A stretch of DNA of 42,149 nucleotides. Source: Lentisphaerota bacterium. Its GTDB lineage: Bacteria > Verrucomicrobiota > Kiritimatiellia > UBA8416 > VGWJ01. Shown in pieces: positions 14,670-32,022 of the stretch. Under the pieces are notes generated by a model. That model was not told the origin of the DNA and did not search any database. It saw nothing but the letters and a program-made list of their open reading frames with translations. Location of the stretch: assembly GCA_016873635.1 (NCBI GenBank), contig VGWJ01000021.1, positions 1 through 42,149 of the forward strand, written 5' to 3'. Position numbers and translations under genes: made by a program. Numbering within the stretch: position 1 is the stretch's first letter; each line of letters starts with the position of its first letter.

Positions 14670-15209
14670 CTAGTTCGCCGCGAGCGGCACCCCCATCAGC
14701 TTCAGCAGCGCCCGCGCCCCGTCGTCGTTCGCCGCCGATGTAACCAGGGTCACATCCATGCCCTGGGTCACCGACACCGCGTCGGGATCGATCTCGGGGA
14801 AGATGATCTGCTCGCGAATCCCGATGGTGTAGCTGCCGCGCCCGTCAAAGGCGGACGCCGGCAGGCCCCTGAAATCGCGGATACGCGGCAAGGCCGCGCT
14901 GATCAGCCGGTCCAGAAACTCGTACATGCGCCGGCCGCGCAGCGTCACCTTGGCGCCCACGACCGCGCCGCCGCGCAGCTTGAAGTTCGAAATGCTCTTG
15001 CGCGCCTTGGTCAGCACCGGCCGCTGTCCCGTGATGCGGGCCAGCTCTTCGGCCAGCGCGTTGGCCGACTCCCGCCGCGCGCTGCCGATGCCCATGTTCA
15101 CCACGATCTTCATCAGGCGCGGCACGCTCATGCGGTTGCTCAGGCCGAGCGTCTCCCGCAGTTGCGGCACGATGTCGTCGAAGTACTTCTTCTCAAGTCC
15201 GGCTTTCAT
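14670..15209 (-). CDS. rplE: 50S ribosomal protein L5 (uL5)
   Basis: This 179-residue 5S rRNA-binding protein starts [20 protein letters not shown], the conserved opening; the upstream part of the open frame overlaps rplX and is not used. Conserved segments include [34 protein letters not shown] and the C-terminal region containing [20 protein letters not shown]. Length equals E. coli L5. The start lies 5 nt after the rplX stop, so coupling is likely. Confidence 0.97.
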   Translation of the reverse strand: MKAGLEKKYFDDIVPQLRETLGLSNRMSVPRLMKIVVNMGIGSARRESANALAEELARITGQRPVLTKARKSISNFKLRGGAVVGAKVTLRGRRMYEFLDRLISAALPRIRDFRGLPASAFDGRGSYTIGIREQIIFPEIDPDAVSVTQGMDVTLVTSAANDDGARALLKLMGVPLAAN

Positions 15210-15214
15210 ATCGA

Positions 15215-15535
15215 TCACCCGCCGAACGCGTGCCCGCAGCGCCGGCACTGCCGCCGCGCGCGGTCGCCTTCCTTGACGCGGCGAACCCGCACGCCGCGCT
15301 TGCATTCCGGGCAGTAGAGCATCACGTTGCAGAGGCTCAGCGGCGCCTCCTTCGCGCCGATGCCGCCCTGCGGATTGTCCTGGGTCTTGCGCAGGCATTT
15401 CTTCACGATCCGCAGCCCCTCGACAACCACACGGCCGCGGGCGGGCAGGACCTGCAGAACCTTGCCGGACTTGCCGGCGTCGGCGCCGGCCACGGCGATC
15501 ACCGTATCGTTCTTTCTTATGCGCAGCCCGCTCAT
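15215..15535 (-). CDS. rplX: 50S ribosomal protein L24 (uL24) with zinc-ribbon-like C-terminus
   Basis: This 106-residue assembly-initiator protein has a KOW-type N-domain (IRKNDTVIAVAGADAGKSGK, GRVVVEGLRIVKK) and the conserved NPQGGIGAKEAPL. The C-terminal part contains CPEC and CRRC pairs, a four-cysteine ribbon also known from L24 of Thermus-type lineages but absent from E. coli. It lies between rplN (4-nt gap) and rplE (5-nt gap). Confidence 0.97.
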   Translation of the reverse strand: MSGLRIRKNDTVIAVAGADAGKSGKVLQVLPARGRVVVEGLRIVKKCLRKTQDNPQGGIGAKEAPLSLCNVMLYCPECKRGVRVRRVKEGDRARRQCRRCGHAFGG

Positions 15536-15539
15536 GGCC

Positions 15540-15905
15540 TCACAGCACCTCCGGCGCCAGCGAGATTATCTTCATGAAGCCCTTCTCGCGCAGCTCCCTG
15601 GCGACCGGGCCCAGGATGCGCGTGCCGATCGGATTCAAACCGTCATCAACCAGCACCACCGCGTTGTCGTCGAAGCGCACGAAGGTCCCGTCCTGGCGCC
15701 CGACGCGCTGCGTCGTCCGCACCACCAGGGCCCGCGCGACCTGGCCCTGCTTGACCATGCCGGCCGGCTGCGCCTCCTTGACGGCCACGCGGATCACGTC
15801 GCCGATGCGCGCGTAGCGCTTGCGCTGGCCGATGATCCGGAAGCAGCGCACGCGCCGCGCGCCGCTGTTGTCGGCAACGGTCAGATCAGTTCCTTCCTGT
15901 ATCAT
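15540..15905 (-). CDS. rplN: 50S ribosomal protein L14 (uL14)
   Basis: This 121-residue protein starts [20 protein letters not shown] and carries [18 protein letters not shown] and [20 protein letters not shown] with the family ending PEVL. It forms intersubunit bridge B8 and, in many bacteria, docks the silencing factor RsfS. Its start overlaps the rpsQ stop by 4 nt (ATGA). Length and motifs are standard. Confidence 0.97.
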   Translation of the reverse strand: MIQEGTDLTVADNSGARRVRCFRIIGQRKRYARIGDVIRVAVKEAQPAGMVKQGQVARALVVRTTQRVGRQDGTFVRFDDNAVVLVDDGLNPIGTRILGPVARELREKGFMKIISLAPEVL

Positions 15906-16195
15906 GCCTCACGCTCCGCCGCCTTCGCGGCGCGCTGCGTCACTTCGACCAGCCGCCAGCGCTTCAGGCGGCTCTTGGGCCTCATCTCGGTGATCACGAC
16001 CGCATCGCCCACCGCGGCCGCGTTCTGCTCGTCATGCGTGTGGCAGCGCTTCGCGGTGGTCACGGTCTTGCCGTACACCGGGTGCGGCTCGCGCCTCTGC
16101 ACGAGCACCACCACGGTCCGGTCGCCGCTCCTGCTGACGACCACCCCCTTGCGCCGCTTGCGAACTCCGCGCGTCTTCTGCAAGGCCTCAGGCAT
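15902..16195 (-). CDS. rpsQ: 30S ribosomal protein S17 (uS17)
   Basis: This 97-residue OB-fold 16S rRNA-binding protein starts [20 protein letters not shown] at ATG 16195. Core motifs are [40 protein letters not shown] and [20 protein letters not shown]. The C-terminus has a short Ala/Glu/Arg extension. The longer upstream open frame runs through rpmC and is a shadow. It lies 5 nt after rpmC and overlaps rplN. Confidence 0.96.
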   Translation of the reverse strand: MPEALQKTRGVRKRRKGVVVSRSGDRTVVVLVQRREPHPVYGKTVTTAKRCHTHDEQNAAAVGDAVVITEMRPKSRLKRWRLVEVTQRAAKAAEREA

Positions 16196-16200
16196 GACAA

Positions 16201-16392
16201 CTATATCCCCCGTTCCTGCATTACCGTCATGATCCGCGCGATCTCGCGGCGCAGGGTCCGCAGGCGCAGCGGCTGCTCGGCATGGCCGCCGATGCGCTTC
16301 TTCATGCGCAGCCCGCCCAGCTCGCGCCGCGCCTCGGCAAGCATGTGCCGGATCTCCTCGTCCGCCTGTTCGCGGATCCTGCCCGCCTTCAT
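16201..16392 (-). CDS. rpmC: 50S ribosomal protein L29 (uL29)
   Basis: This 63-residue, two-helix protein starts MKAGRIREQADEEIRHMLAE and has the conserved helix 2 segment containing RTLRREIARIMTVMQER. It lies at the tunnel exit, where it helps dock trigger factor and SRP. Its position between rplP and rpsQ is canonical. The sequence is less conserved than its neighbours, but length, helix pattern and position identify it. Confidence 0.94.
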   Translation of the reverse strand: MKAGRIREQADEEIRHMLAEARRELGGLRMKKRIGGHAEQPLRLRTLRREIARIMTVMQERGI

Positions 16393-16415
16393 TGGCCTCC
16401 TGCTCCCGCGGCCGC

Positions 16416-16832
16416 CTAGGCGGCATGCCGCGCAATGTACCTTGTTTTCACGCCCAGCTTGGCCGCGGCCAGCCGCATGGCCTCGCGCGCCGTGTGCTCC
16501 GGCACGCCGCTGATCTCGAAAATCACCTTGCCCGGCGTGACCACCGCCACCCAGAACTCGGGGTTGCCCTTGCCCTTGCCCTGCCGCGTTTCAATGGGCT
16601 TCTTGGTCACCGGCTTGTCCGGAAAGAGCCTGATCCACAGACGGCCGCGGCGTTTCATGTGCCGGTTGATCGCCACGCGGCAGGCCTCGATCTGGGCGCC
16701 CTTCACCCAGGCCCGCCCCAGCGCCTTCAAGCCGTACTCGCCGAAGGCCAGCGCGTTGCCCACCGAGGCGATTCCCTTGCGGCTTCCGCGCTGCACCTTG
16801 CGGTGCTTCACCCTTTTCGGCATCAGCGCCAT
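16416..16832 (-). CDS. rplP: 50S ribosomal protein L16 (uL16)
   Basis: This 138-residue protein organises the A-site tRNA elbow near the peptidyl transferase centre. It starts [20 protein letters not shown] and shows [40 protein letters not shown] and the C-terminal [20 protein letters not shown]. The conserved RLFPDKP segment, whose preceding Arg is hydroxylated by RoxA in E. coli, is present. It starts 6 nt after the rpsC stop codon. Confidence 0.97.
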   Translation of the reverse strand: MALMPKRVKHRKVQRGSRKGIASVGNALAFGEYGLKALGRAWVKGAQIEACRVAINRHMKRRGRLWIRLFPDKPVTKKPIETRQGKGKGNPEFWVAVVTPGKVIFEISGVPEHTAREAMRLAAAKLGVKTRYIARHAA

Positions 16833-16838
16833 GCTTGA

Positions 16839-17486
16839 TCAGCGGCCGCGCGCGGCCTGCTCCTCCTCCGGCTTGCGGCAGATCCACACCTTGATCCCGA
16901 TGCGCCCCGCCGTGGTCACCGCCTCGGCAAAGCCGTAGTCGATGTTGGCGCGCAACGTGTGCAGCGGGATCTTGCCCTCCTTGTACCATTCCACGCGCGA
17001 CAGCTCGGCCCCGCCCAGGCGCCCGCTGGCGCGGATCTTGATCCCGTCCACCCCCAGGTCCATGGCGATCTTCAGGGCCCGCTTCATGGCGCGGCGGAAG
17101 GAAACCCGCCGCGATACCTGCAGCGCGATGCTTTCGGCCACGAGCTGCGCGTTGGCGTCGGGGTTGCGCACCTCGCGGATTTCCACGTACGACTCCTTGC
17201 CGGTCAGATCCGCGATCTCCCCGCGGATGCGCTCAATGTCCTGCCCCTTCCGGCCGATCACGATGCCCGGCCGGGCCGTGTGAATGCTCACGCGCACGCG
17301 ATTGGCGTAGCGCTCGATGATCACGTCGGACACGGCCGCGTTCTCCAGGCGCTTCTTGACCAGCGCGCGGATCGCGTCGTCCTCGACCAGATAACCGCCG
17401 AACGTCCGCTTGTCGGCAAACCACCGCGAGCGCCAGTCCTTGTTGACCGTGACGCGCAGCCCGATCGGATTGACCTTCTGTCCCAA
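16839..17486 (-). CDS. rpsC: 30S ribosomal protein S3 (uS3)
   Basis: This 215-residue head protein at the mRNA entry channel starts [20 protein letters not shown]. The KH domain is visible in [20 protein letters not shown] and the C-domain in [20 protein letters not shown] and [20 protein letters not shown]. It is slightly shorter than E. coli S3 (233) because the C-terminal tail is short ([11 protein letters not shown]). It lies between rplV and rplP as in the standard S10 operon. Confidence 0.97.
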   Translation of the reverse strand: MGQKVNPIGLRVTVNKDWRSRWFADKRTFGGYLVEDDAIRALVKKRLENAAVSDVIIERYANRVRVSIHTARPGIVIGRKGQDIERIRGEIADLTGKESYVEIREVRNPDANAQLVAESIALQVSRRVSFRRAMKRALKIAMDLGVDGIKIRASGRLGGAELSRVEWYKEGKIPLHTLRANIDYGFAEAVTTAGRIGIKVWICRKPEEEQAARGR

Positions 17487-17508
17487 GCGTTTTCTCCTTA
17501 TGCCCGAC

Positions 17509-17841
17509 TCACCGGTCGGTCAGCGTTACGCGGATGTGGCTCGTGCGCCGCCGGATGTGACTCACCATGCCGCGCGCCCGCGGCCAGTACCGCTTCAACG
17601 CCGGCCCTTCGTCCACGACCGCCTCTTTCACGCGCAAGGCGTCGACCGACAGCTTGGCGTTGTTCTCCGCGTTGGCGACGGCCGACTTCAACGTCTTGCC
17701 CAGCAGGAAAGCGCCCTTGCGCGGATTGAAACCCGTAACCTGCAGCGCCTCGTTCACGGAGAGCCCCGTGATGCGGCGCGCCAGGTCGCGCAGCTTGCCG
17801 GGCGCGATTCGCGCATATTTCGTTGTCGCGACGACTTCCAC
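17509..17841 (-). CDS. rplV: 50S ribosomal protein L22 (uL22)
   Basis: This 110-residue exit-tunnel protein shows [20 protein letters not shown], the [12 protein letters not shown] core, and the tunnel-lining beta-hairpin [20 protein letters not shown] ending THIRVTL-like SHIRVTL. The hairpin looks intact, with no deletion of the kind associated with macrolide resistance. It lies between rpsS and rpsC. Confidence 0.97.
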   Translation of the reverse strand: MEVVATTKYARIAPGKLRDLARRITGLSVNEALQVTGFNPRKGAFLLGKTLKSAVANAENNAKLSVDALRVKEAVVDEGPALKRYWPRARGMVSHIRRRTSHIRVTLTDR

Positions 17842-17868
17842 TTTTCCAATCCCCCGCCGCCCGGGCGC

Positions 17869-18153
17869 CTACTTGAGCGCCGCGGTCTTGTCCGTGTGCG
17901 CCCCGTGGCGGCGGAAGGTGCGCGTGGGCGCAAATTCCCCCAGCCGGTGGCCGACCATGTTTTCGGTGACGAAGATCGAGATGTGCTGCTTGCCGTTGTG
18001 TATGGCCATCGTATGCCCCACGAACTCCGGCACGACCATCGACCGGCGCGACCAGGTCTTGATCGGCCGGCGATCGCCGGAACGATTCATGCGTTCGACT
18101 TTCTTCATCAGCTTCGGATCCACGTAGGGCCCCTTCTTGATCGAACGCGCCAC
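17869..18153 (-). CDS. rpsS: 30S ribosomal protein S19 (uS19)
   Basis: This 94-residue head protein, in complex with S13, begins at GTG 18153: [20 protein letters not shown] when the start codon is read as Met. Core motifs are [40 protein letters not shown] and [13 protein letters not shown]. The open frame extends further upstream inside rplB but has no homology there. GTG lies only 2 nt after the rplB stop codon, so translation is probably coupled. Confidence 0.95.
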   Translation of the reverse strand: MARSIKKGPYVDPKLMKKVERMNRSGDRRPIKTWSRRSMVVPEFVGHTMAIHNGKQHISIFVTENMVGHRLGEFAPTRTFRRHGAHTDKTAALK

Positions 18154-18155
18154 GA

Positions 18156-18980
18156 CTATTTCCTCCGCTTGACGATGACCTTGTCCGACGTCTTCCGCCT
18201 GTGCCGCGTCTTGCCGGCCTTGGCCAGCTTGCCCCACGGCGACACCGGATGCCCGCCGCCGGAGCTGCGGCCTTCCCCGCCGCCCATGGGATGGTCGATC
18301 GGGTTCATGGCCACGCCGCGCACGGTGGGCCGTATGCCGCGCCAGCGCTTGCGGCCGGCCTTGCCTTCGCTCAGGCTGGAGTGCTCGGCGTTGCCCACCT
18401 GCCCGACCGTCGCCATGCAATTCGCGTTGACCATGCGGATCTCGCCCGACGGCAGCCGCAGGGTCGCCATCGCGCCGGCCCGCGCCATGAGCTGCGCGCT
18501 CTGCCCCGCGCTGCGCACCAGCACGCCGCCCCCGCCCGGGCGCAGCTCGACGCCGTGGACCGCCGTGCCCAGCGGCATCGCGGAAAGCGGCATGGCGTTG
18601 CCCGGCTGGGGCTCCGCCTCCGGCCCGGAGAGCAGAACCATCCCGGGGCGCACGCCCTGCGGGGCGAGAATGTAGCGCTTCGCGCCGTCCGCGTAATGCA
18701 GCAGCGCCAGGCGCGCCGAGCGGTTGGGGTCGTACTCGATCGCCGCCACGCGGGCCGGAATGCCGGCCTTGTCGCGCTTGAAATCGATCACGCGGATCTT
18801 GCGCTTGTGCCCGCCGCCCCGGTGCCGGATCGTGATCCGTCCGGAACCGGCGCGGCCCGCGACGCGCTTGCGCGATTTGACAAGACGGCGCTCCGGACGC
18901 GCCTTGGTGATCTCCTCGAAGGAGGCCCCGGTCGTAAAGCGCCGGCTTGCCGTCGTCGGCCTGTATTTCTTGACAGCCAT
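18156..18980 (-). CDS. rplB: 50S ribosomal protein L2 (uL2)
   Basis: This 274-residue protein is essential for subunit association and peptidyl-transferase centre formation. It starts [20 protein letters not shown] and contains [40 protein letters not shown], and the C-terminal signature [20 protein letters not shown], which includes the conserved functional His, then [20 protein letters not shown]. Length equals E. coli L2. It lies between rplW (8-nt gap) and rpsS (2-nt gap). Confidence 0.98.
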   Translation of the reverse strand: MAVKKYRPTTASRRFTTGASFEEITKARPERRLVKSRKRVAGRAGSGRITIRHRGGGHKRKIRVIDFKRDKAGIPARVAAIEYDPNRSARLALLHYADGAKRYILAPQGVRPGMVLLSGPEAEPQPGNAMPLSAMPLGTAVHGVELRPGGGGVLVRSAGQSAQLMARAGAMATLRLPSGEIRMVNANCMATVGQVGNAEHSSLSEGKAGRKRWRGIRPTVRGVAMNPIDHPMGGGEGRSSGGGHPVSPWGKLAKAGKTRHRRKTSDKVIVKRRK

Positions 18981-18988
18981 TCCCGTCC

Positions 18989-19273
18989 TCAGGTTACGTC
19001 GATCGTGTCGCCCGGCTTGAGCGTCACCACGGCGCGCTTCCAGTCCGGCCGCCGTCCGTAGCGCACCGTCCGCTCGCGCCGGCGTTTGCCCAGATAGTTC
19101 ATGGTGTTGACGCCCGTCACGGTCACGTTGAAAAGCTTCTCCACGGCCCGCTTGATCTCGATCTTGTTGGCCGAGCGCGCCACGCGGAAGAGCACCTTGT
19201 TCTGCGCCTCGTTCATGGCCGTGCCCTTCTCGGTCACCTGCATCTCAAGAACAACGGACGAGGGTTCCTTCAC
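18989..19273 (-). CDS. rplW: 50S ribosomal protein L23 (uL23)
   Basis: This 94-residue tunnel-exit protein is a docking site for trigger factor and SRP. It shows [40 protein letters not shown] and the closing [15 protein letters not shown]. The initial residues ([12 protein letters not shown]) carry the conserved SxxxxEKG-type start in slightly altered form. The first four bases overlap the end of rplD. Position and motifs are standard. Confidence 0.96.
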   Translation of the reverse strand: MKEPSSVVLEMQVTEKGTAMNEAQNKVLFRVARSANKIEIKRAVEKLFNVTVTGVNTMNYLGKRRRERTVRYGRRPDWKRAVVTLKPGDTIDVT

Positions 19274-19914
19274 GGCGTCTTCCTCCCGTCGCGCTCCAGC
19301 CGCTGCCTGAGCACTTCCATGCCCTCGCGGTCCGCCACGATCACCGGGTAGCGCAGCACCTGGTAGACGTTCGCCGCCGCCGCGGGCAACACTTCGACGC
19401 CGGCCACGTTGCGCGCCGCCAGCGCCAGGTTGCGCCCCACCCTGGCGGCCAGCACCAGGGCGCGTCCTTCAATCTTGAGCGCCTTCAGGAACGCCACGAA
19501 CCCGCGCGTCTTGCCCTCCGCCATCTCGAGCGACTCGACCACCTTGACGTCTCCCGCGGAGATGCGCTCGCTCAGGGCGCGGCTGAACGCCAGCCGGGCC
19601 ACGCGGCGGTTCACCTTCCCGCCGTACTTGCGGGGGTGCGGCCCGAAGGCCACGCCGCCGCCGCGCCAGACCGGCGACTGGCGCAGGCCGGCGCGCGCGC
19701 GCCCGGTGCCCTTCTGCCGCCAGGGCTTGCGGTTGCTGCCGGCCACCTCGCCCTTGCGCAGCGTGGAGGCCGTGCCCGCGCGCTGCCGGGCGCGGTAGGC
19801 CGTCACCGCGTCGTGCACGGCCTGCTCGCCCCGGTCCAGCACGAGCAGCGCGTCGTCAACCTCGAACGCGCCCGCGGGCGCGCCCTTGCCGTCATATACC
19901 TTGAGCGTACTCAC
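19270..19914 (-). CDS. rplD: 50S ribosomal protein L4 (uL4)
   Basis: This 214-residue protein has a globular domain and a loop reaching into the exit tunnel. The loop is visible as [10 protein letters not shown]-like [20 protein letters not shown] followed by [20 protein letters not shown]. The N-terminus ([20 protein letters not shown]) and C-terminal part ([20 protein letters not shown]) match the family. In E. coli L4 represses the S10 operon; no leader for that is evident here because the genes are inside a longer unit. It overlaps rplC and rplW by 4 nt each. Confidence 0.96.
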   Translation of the reverse strand: MSTLKVYDGKGAPAGAFEVDDALLVLDRGEQAVHDAVTAYRARQRAGTASTLRKGEVAGSNRKPWRQKGTGRARAGLRQSPVWRGGGVAFGPHPRKYGGKVNRRVARLAFSRALSERISAGDVKVVESLEMAEGKTRGFVAFLKALKIEGRALVLAARVGRNLALAARNVAGVEVLPAAAANVYQVLRYPVIVADREGMEVLRQRLERDGRKTP

Positions 19915-20552
19915 GCCTCAGCCGCTTTCCTTTTCAAAGCCTTGCGGACCATGAGCAGGCCGCCCGCCGGTCCGGGCACCGCGCCGCGGACGAGAAGCAC
20001 GTTGTCCTCGCCGCGCACCTGCACCACGCGCAGGTTCTGCTGCGTCACCCGCCGGTGGCCCATGTGCCCCGGCATGCGGTGCCCCTTGTGAATCCGCCCC
20101 GGGTACGAACGGCACCCGACGGCCCCGATGCGGCGCTTGGAATGCCCGCCGTGGGTCATGGGGCCGCCGCGCATGCGGTGACGCTTCATCACGCCCTGGA
20201 AGCCCTGCCCCTTGGAGATGCCGATCACGTCGACGTAGGCCGCGCCCTCGAAGATCGCCACGGTCACCGTGTCGCCGGGCTTGACCTCCTCGCCCTCGTC
20301 CAGCGTGAACTCGCGCAGCGCCCGCCGCGGCGCCACGCCGGCCCGCTTGAACACGCCGCGCAGCGGCTGCGTCACGCGCTGCTCCTTCTGCGCCTCGAAG
20401 CCCAGCTGCGCCGCCTCGTAGCCGTCGCGCGCCTGCGTCTTGCGCGACACGACCACGCACGGCCCCGCCTCGATCACGGTCACCGGCACCCGCCGGCCTT
20501 CGCCGTCGAACACCTGCGTCATGCCCACTTTGCGTCCGATCAACCCGTTCAT
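19911..20552 (-). CDS. rplC: 50S ribosomal protein L3 (uL3)
   Basis: This 213-residue protein reaches the peptidyl-transferase centre. It starts [20 protein letters not shown], the family signature, and has [20 protein letters not shown] and [20 protein letters not shown] with VTQQNLRVV. The central loop ([20 protein letters not shown]) corresponds to the tunnel-side W-finger region. It overlaps rplD by 4 nt and follows rpsJ by 8 nt. Confidence 0.97.
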   Translation of the reverse strand: MNGLIGRKVGMTQVFDGEGRRVPVTVIEAGPCVVVSRKTQARDGYEAAQLGFEAQKEQRVTQPLRGVFKRAGVAPRRALREFTLDEGEEVKPGDTVTVAIFEGAAYVDVIGISKGQGFQGVMKRHRMRGGPMTHGGHSKRRIGAVGCRSYPGRIHKGHRMPGHMGHRRVTQQNLRVVQVRGEDNVLLVRGAVPGPAGGLLMVRKALKRKAAEA

Positions 20553-20560
20553 GGCTTCGC

Positions 20561-20875
20561 TCAGATCTTGATCGTGATGTCCACGCCCGCCGGAAGATTC
20601 AGCTTCTTGAGCTCGTCCACGGTCTTGGCCGTGGGGTTCACGATGTCCAGCAGCCGCTTGTGCGTGCGCATCTCGAACTGGTCCATCGACTTCTTGTCCA
20701 CGTGCGGGCTGCGGTTCACGGTGTAGCGCTCGATGCGCGTGGGCAGGGGCGTCGGCCCCACGAGTTGCGCGCCCGTGCTGCGCGCCGTCTCAATGATGTC
20801 GCGCACCGCCTGGTCCAGGACGCCGTGGTCGTAGCCCTGCAGCCGAATCCGGATCCGTTGACTTTCCACCGCCAT
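20561..20875 (-). CDS. rpsJ: 30S ribosomal protein S10 (uS10)
   Basis: This 104-residue head protein, also known as the transcription antitermination factor NusE, shows [20 protein letters not shown], the loop [20 protein letters not shown] and [20 protein letters not shown]. Binding NusG (also in this cluster) couples transcription to translation in E. coli. It lies 3 nt after fusA and leads the S10 gene set, with no separate leader as in E. coli. Confidence 0.97.
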   Translation of the reverse strand: MAVESQRIRIRLQGYDHGVLDQAVRDIIETARSTGAQLVGPTPLPTRIERYTVNRSPHVDKKSMDQFEMRTHKRLLDIVNPTAKTVDELKKLNLPAGVDITIKI

Positions 20876-20878
20876 GCT

Positions 20879-23017
20879 TTACTCCAGCATACCGCGCCTG
20901 ATCGCCTCAGGCACGATGTCGAATCCTTCAGGTTCCATGGTGTAGCTGCCCCGCCCGCGCGTGAGCGAACGGACGGCGGTCGAGTATCCGAACATTTCGG
21001 CCAGGGGAACGCCCGCGCGCACGGCCTGCAGGCCGCCGCAGGCCGTCACGTCCCGCACCTTGCCGCGGCGCCCGTTGAGGTCGCCGAGCACGTCGCCGAG
21101 AAACTCGTCGGGCGCGATGATTTCCAGGGCCATGACGGGCTCCAGAAGCTCCGGATTCGCGCCCTGCACCGCCTCGCGGAAGGCCATCACCGCGGCGGTC
21201 CGGAAGGCGACGTCGCTGGAGGTCTCCTCGTCGGCCTGGCCGTCGGTCACCGTCGCCTCGATATCCGTGACCCGGTAGCGGGCCAGCACGCCGGTGTCCA
21301 TCGCGTCGCGGATGCCCTGCTCCACGTCGCCGCGGAACGCCGCGGGCACGGCGCCGGACGGCGCCGCGAAATCGATCTTCCGCCCCGCGCCGCGCTTCGC
21401 CGGCGCCACGCGCAGCCTGACCCGCGCGAAATGCCGGCGCCCGCCGATCTCGCGGTCGAAGACGCTTTCCGCCTCGGACGGCGCCGCAATCGTTTCGCGG
21501 TAGGACACCATGGGTTTGCCGGTGTTGGCGCGCACGTTGAACTCGCGCAGCATGCGGTCGACGATGATCTCCAGGTGCAGCTCGCCCATGCCGCGCAGGA
21601 TCAGCTGCCCGGTCTCGGCATCCCGGTCCACGACGCAGGTCGGATCCTCCGCCGCCAGGGACTGCAGCGCGGCCTCCAGCTTGTCGCGGTCGGCCCGCGC
21701 GCGGGGCTCGACGGCCATGGACATCACCGGCTCGGGAAACGCGATGCGCTCCAGCAGGAGCGGCGCGTTCTCGGCGCAGAGCGTGTCGCCCGTGGTGGCG
21801 TCCTTCAGGCCGGCCACGGCCCCGATCTCGCCGGTGTGCAGCACGTCCACGTCGCTGCGGCTGTCCGCGTGCAGCTTCAGCAGCCGCCCGATGCGCTCGC
21901 GGGTGTGCGTGCGGGGGTTGAAGACGTTCTGCCGCTTGCGAAGCTTGCCCGAATAGACCCGCACGAACTGCAGGCGTCCCACGAAGGGGTCCGCGGCCAC
22001 CTTGAAAACCAGCGCGCTCACCGGCGCGGCGTCGTCCGCCCCCCGCACGACCGGTTCGTCCGTCCGGGGATGCCGCCCCGTCACGGGGGGCACGTCCAGC
22101 GGCGAGGGCAGGTAGGCCACGACCGCGTCGAGCAGCGGCTGCACGCCCTTGTTGCGCAGGGCCGCGCCGCAAAGCACCGGCACGATGCGCCCCCTGACCG
22201 TGGCGCGGCGCAGGCCGGCGCGCAGCGTTTCGGCGGGCACGTCCGGGCTCCGCACGTAAGCCTCGAGCACCTCTTCGTCCTGCTCGCCCAGGCGCTCGAC
22301 CAGCTCGGCGCGCGCGCGCAACGCCTCGGCCGCCGGCCCGGGCGGAAGCTCCGCCACGCGCACTTCGGCGCCCAGGCGCGCTTCGTCGAACGTGAGCAGT
22401 TTCATCTCGATCAGGTCGATTACCCCGCGGAACGCGTCTTCGCGCCCCCACGGCAGCTGCACGGCCGCGGCCGGCGCGCGCAGCCGGCTGCGCATCGCGT
22501 CCACCACGCGCCCGAAATCGGCCCCCACGCGGTCCATCTTGTTGACGAAGGCGATGCGCGGCACGCGGTAGCGGTCGGCCTGCCGCCAGACCGTCTCCGA
22601 CTGCGGCTGCACGCCGCCCACGCCGCAGAACACGCCCACGGCGCCGTCCAGCACGCGCAGGGAGCGTTCGACTTCGATCGTGAAGTCAACGTGTCCCGGC
22701 GTATCGATGATGTTCACCTCGTGGCCGTTCCACCGGCAGGTGGTCGCCGCGCTGGTAATCGTTATGCCGCGCTCCTTCTCCTGCGCCATCCAGTCCATGG
22801 TCGCCGTGCCGTCGTGCACCTCGCCCATGCGGTGGACGCGGCCGGCATAGTACAGCATGCGCTCCGTGGTGGTGGTCTTGCCCGCGTCGATGTGCGCCAC
22901 GATCCCGATGTTGCGCAGCCGGGAGAGGCGGGCGGACTCCACCCCCGCCCCGGCGTGCGGGACGCCGGCGTTCGCTTTCTTCTCGCGCTTGGAGTCCAAG
23001 ACGGCAACCGTTTCCAT
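20879..23017 (-). CDS. fusA: Translation elongation factor G
   Basis: This GTPase of about 712 residues drives ribosomal translocation. G motifs are clear: [13 protein letters not shown] (G1), [12 protein letters not shown] (G2), DTPGHVDF (G3), NKMDR (G4); domains II-V follow, with domain [18 protein letters not shown] and domain [21 protein letters not shown]. The N-terminus has about 25 extra residues ([20 protein letters not shown]) before [14 protein letters not shown] 23017 is preferred; GTG codons at 23038 and 23035 overlap rpsG and would add up to seven residues. The G3-G4 segment reads [14 protein letters not shown] where classical EF-G has [14 protein letters not shown], so a specialised EF-G subfamily should be considered. 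It lies between rpsG and rpsJ. Confidence 0.95.
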   Translation of the reverse strand: METVAVLDSKREKKANAGVPHAGAGVESARLSRLRNIGIVAHIDAGKTTTTERMLYYAGRVHRMGEVHDGTATMDWMAQEKERGITITSAATTCRWNGHEVNIIDTPGHVDFTIEVERSLRVLDGAVGVFCGVGGVQPQSETVWRQADRYRVPRIAFVNKMDRVGADFGRVVDAMRSRLRAPAAAVQLPWGREDAFRGVIDLIEMKLLTFDEARLGAEVRVAELPPGPAAEALRARAELVERLGEQDEEVLEAYVRSPDVPAETLRAGLRRATVRGRIVPVLCGAALRNKGVQPLLDAVVAYLPSPLDVPPVTGRHPRTDEPVVRGADDAAPVSALVFKVAADPFVGRLQFVRVYSGKLRKRQNVFNPRTHTRERIGRLLKLHADSRSDVDVLHTGEIGAVAGLKDATTGDTLCAENAPLLLERIAFPEPVMSMAVEPRARADRDKLEAALQSLAAEDPTCVVDRDAETGQLILRGMGELHLEIIVDRMLREFNVRANTGKPMVSYRETIAAPSEAESVFDREIGGRRHFARVRLRVAPAKRGAGRKIDFAAPSGAVPAAFRGDVEQGIRDAMDTGVLARYRVTDIEATVTDGQADEETSSDVAFRTAAVMAFREAVQGANPELLEPVMALEIIAPDEFLGDVLGDLNGRRGKVRDVTACGGLQAVRAGVPLAEMFGYSTAVRSLTRGRGSYTMEPEGFDIVPEAIRRGMLE

Positions 23018-23031
23018 TTCTGACACCCGAC

Positions 23032-23502
23032 TCACCACGCGTAGTGCGCAAAAGCCTTGTTCGCCTGGGCCATGCGGTGCGTATCGTCGCGCTTCCGTAT
23101 GGCGTTGCCCTGACTGTTGAAGGCGTCAAGCAGTTCCAGCGCCAGGGCCCGGCCCATGGACACGCCCTTGCGCTCCCGGCAGAACTGGCAGATCCAGCGC
23201 AGGGCCAGCGCCATCTGCCGCTCGCGCCCCACTTCCACGGGCACCTGGTACGTGGCGCCGCCCACGCGGCGCGACTTGACCTCCACCCGCGGCTTCACAT
23301 TGTCGACGGCGCGGACCAGGACTTCCAGCGGGTCCTGCCCGCTGGTCTTGGCCACGTGCGCCAGCGCCCCGTAGACGATCCGCTCCGCCGTGGATTTCTT
23401 GCCGCGGCGCATGACGTGGTTGATGACCCTGGCCACAAGCTCGCTGTTGTGCTTGGGGTCGGGCACCAGGGTGCGTTTCACGGATCTGCGCCTTCTTGCC
23501 AT
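23032..23502 (-). CDS. rpsG: 30S ribosomal protein S7 (uS7)
   Basis: This 156-residue primary head-assembly protein starts [20 protein letters not shown] and shows [40 protein letters not shown] and [20 protein letters not shown] with the C-terminal [18 protein letters not shown]. Length equals the usual 156. In E. coli S7 represses the str operon; the rpsL-rpsG gap here is only 12 nt, so the E. coli-type regulatory site is not possible in that position. Confidence 0.97.
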   Translation of the reverse strand: MARRRRSVKRTLVPDPKHNSELVARVINHVMRRGKKSTAERIVYGALAHVAKTSGQDPLEVLVRAVDNVKPRVEVKSRRVGGATYQVPVEVGRERQMALALRWICQFCRERKGVSMGRALALELLDAFNSQGNAIRKRDDTHRMAQANKAFAHYAW

Positions 23503-23514
23503 GGCCTACCCCGC

Positions 23515-23892
23515 TCAGCCTTTCCGCGCCTTCTTGACGCCGTACTTCGAACGGCCGCGATTCCGGCCGTCCACGCCGAGACTGTCCAGCGTGCCCCGCA
23601 CGATGTGATAGCGCACGCCGGGCAGATCCTTTACGCGGCCGCCGCGCACGAGCACCACGCTGTGCTCCTGCAGGTTGTGCCCCACGCCCGGTATGTAGGC
23701 CGTGACCTCGTAGCCCGAGGTCAGCCTCACGCGCGCCACTTTGCGCAGCGCCGAGTTAGGCTTCTTGGGCGTCTGCGTCTTGACCAGCAGGCACACGCCG
23801 CGCCGCTGGGCACAGCCCGCCAGGGCGGGCGACTTGCTCCGCCGGCGCGCCTGCCGTCGGCCCTTGCGTATCAATTGATTCGTCGTAGGCAC
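23515..23892 (-). CDS. rpsL: 30S ribosomal protein S12 (uS12)
   Basis: This 125-residue decoding-centre protein starts at GTG 23892 ([20 protein letters not shown]), with GGAG 8 nt upstream. The streptomycin-relevant segment [11 protein letters not shown] is the sensitive wild-type form, and the second site [20 protein letters not shown] then KDLPGVRYH keeps the Asp that is methylthiolated in E. coli. The 69-nt gap upstream to rpoC contains a strong interleaved hairpin structure, the longest structured gap inside the rpoC-rpsJ portion, so rpsL expression may be set there. Confidence 0.97.
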   Translation of the reverse strand: MPTTNQLIRKGRRQARRRSKSPALAGCAQRRGVCLLVKTQTPKKPNSALRKVARVRLTSGYEVTAYIPGVGHNLQEHSVVLVRGGRVKDLPGVRYHIVRGTLDSLGVDGRNRGRSKYGVKKARKG

Positions 23893-23919
23893 CTGTTTTT
23901 CTCCATTGTCCCGTGACGC

Positions 23920-23961
23920 AAAAGCCGGAGCTTGTATCACACGGCGCGCTCCGGCACAAGC

Positions 23962-23962
<1 letters not shown>
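23920..23962 (-). terminator. Candidate attenuator between rpoC and rpsL
   Basis: Immediately after the rpoC stop the transcript reads AGCTTGT (23962-23956), GCCGGAGC (23955-23948), a 12-nt stretch, ACAAGCT (23935-23929) and GCTCCGGC (23931-23924), then UUUU (23923-23920). GCCGGAGC pairs perfectly with GCTCCGGC, giving an 8-bp GC-rich stem followed by four U: an intrinsic-terminator-like hairpin. AGCTTGT pairs perfectly with ACAAGCT, but this uses three bases of the terminator arm, so the two stems compete. This is the layout of a terminator/antiterminator pair, or of a pseudoknot. The short U-tract suggests partial rather than full termination. Confidence 0.55.
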
Positions 23963-28137
<4,175 letters not shown>

Positions 28138-28165
28138 TCCTGCGCCTCCGCCTTTCGCGCTCCGT

Positions 28166-31930
<3,765 letters not shown>

Positions 31931-31949
31931 TCAGCACCCCCGCTGTCGG

Positions 31950-31966
31950 GTTCCGAACGACGGAAC
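31950..31966 (-). promoter_or_regulatory. Hairpin in the rplL-rpoB spacer
   Basis: In the 92-nt gap between rplL and rpoB the transcript can form GTTCCG-TCGTT-CGGAAC, a perfect 6-bp stem. In E. coli the corresponding gap holds an attenuator and an RNase III site that lower rpoBC relative to the ribosomal genes. There is no U-tract here, so it would not be a simple intrinsic terminator. Function is inferred from position only. Confidence 0.35.
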
Positions 31967-32022
31967 GGCCCCCGGCACGCCCGCGCCGCAGGCCGCGTTC
32001 CGCCAGGCAACCGCCCGGCCTC

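Noticed and set aside
20660-23023. Open frame of 787 codons on the plus strand, antisense to fusA and rpsJ
   Set aside because: Composition is that of an antisense shadow and the opposite strand encodes EF-G.
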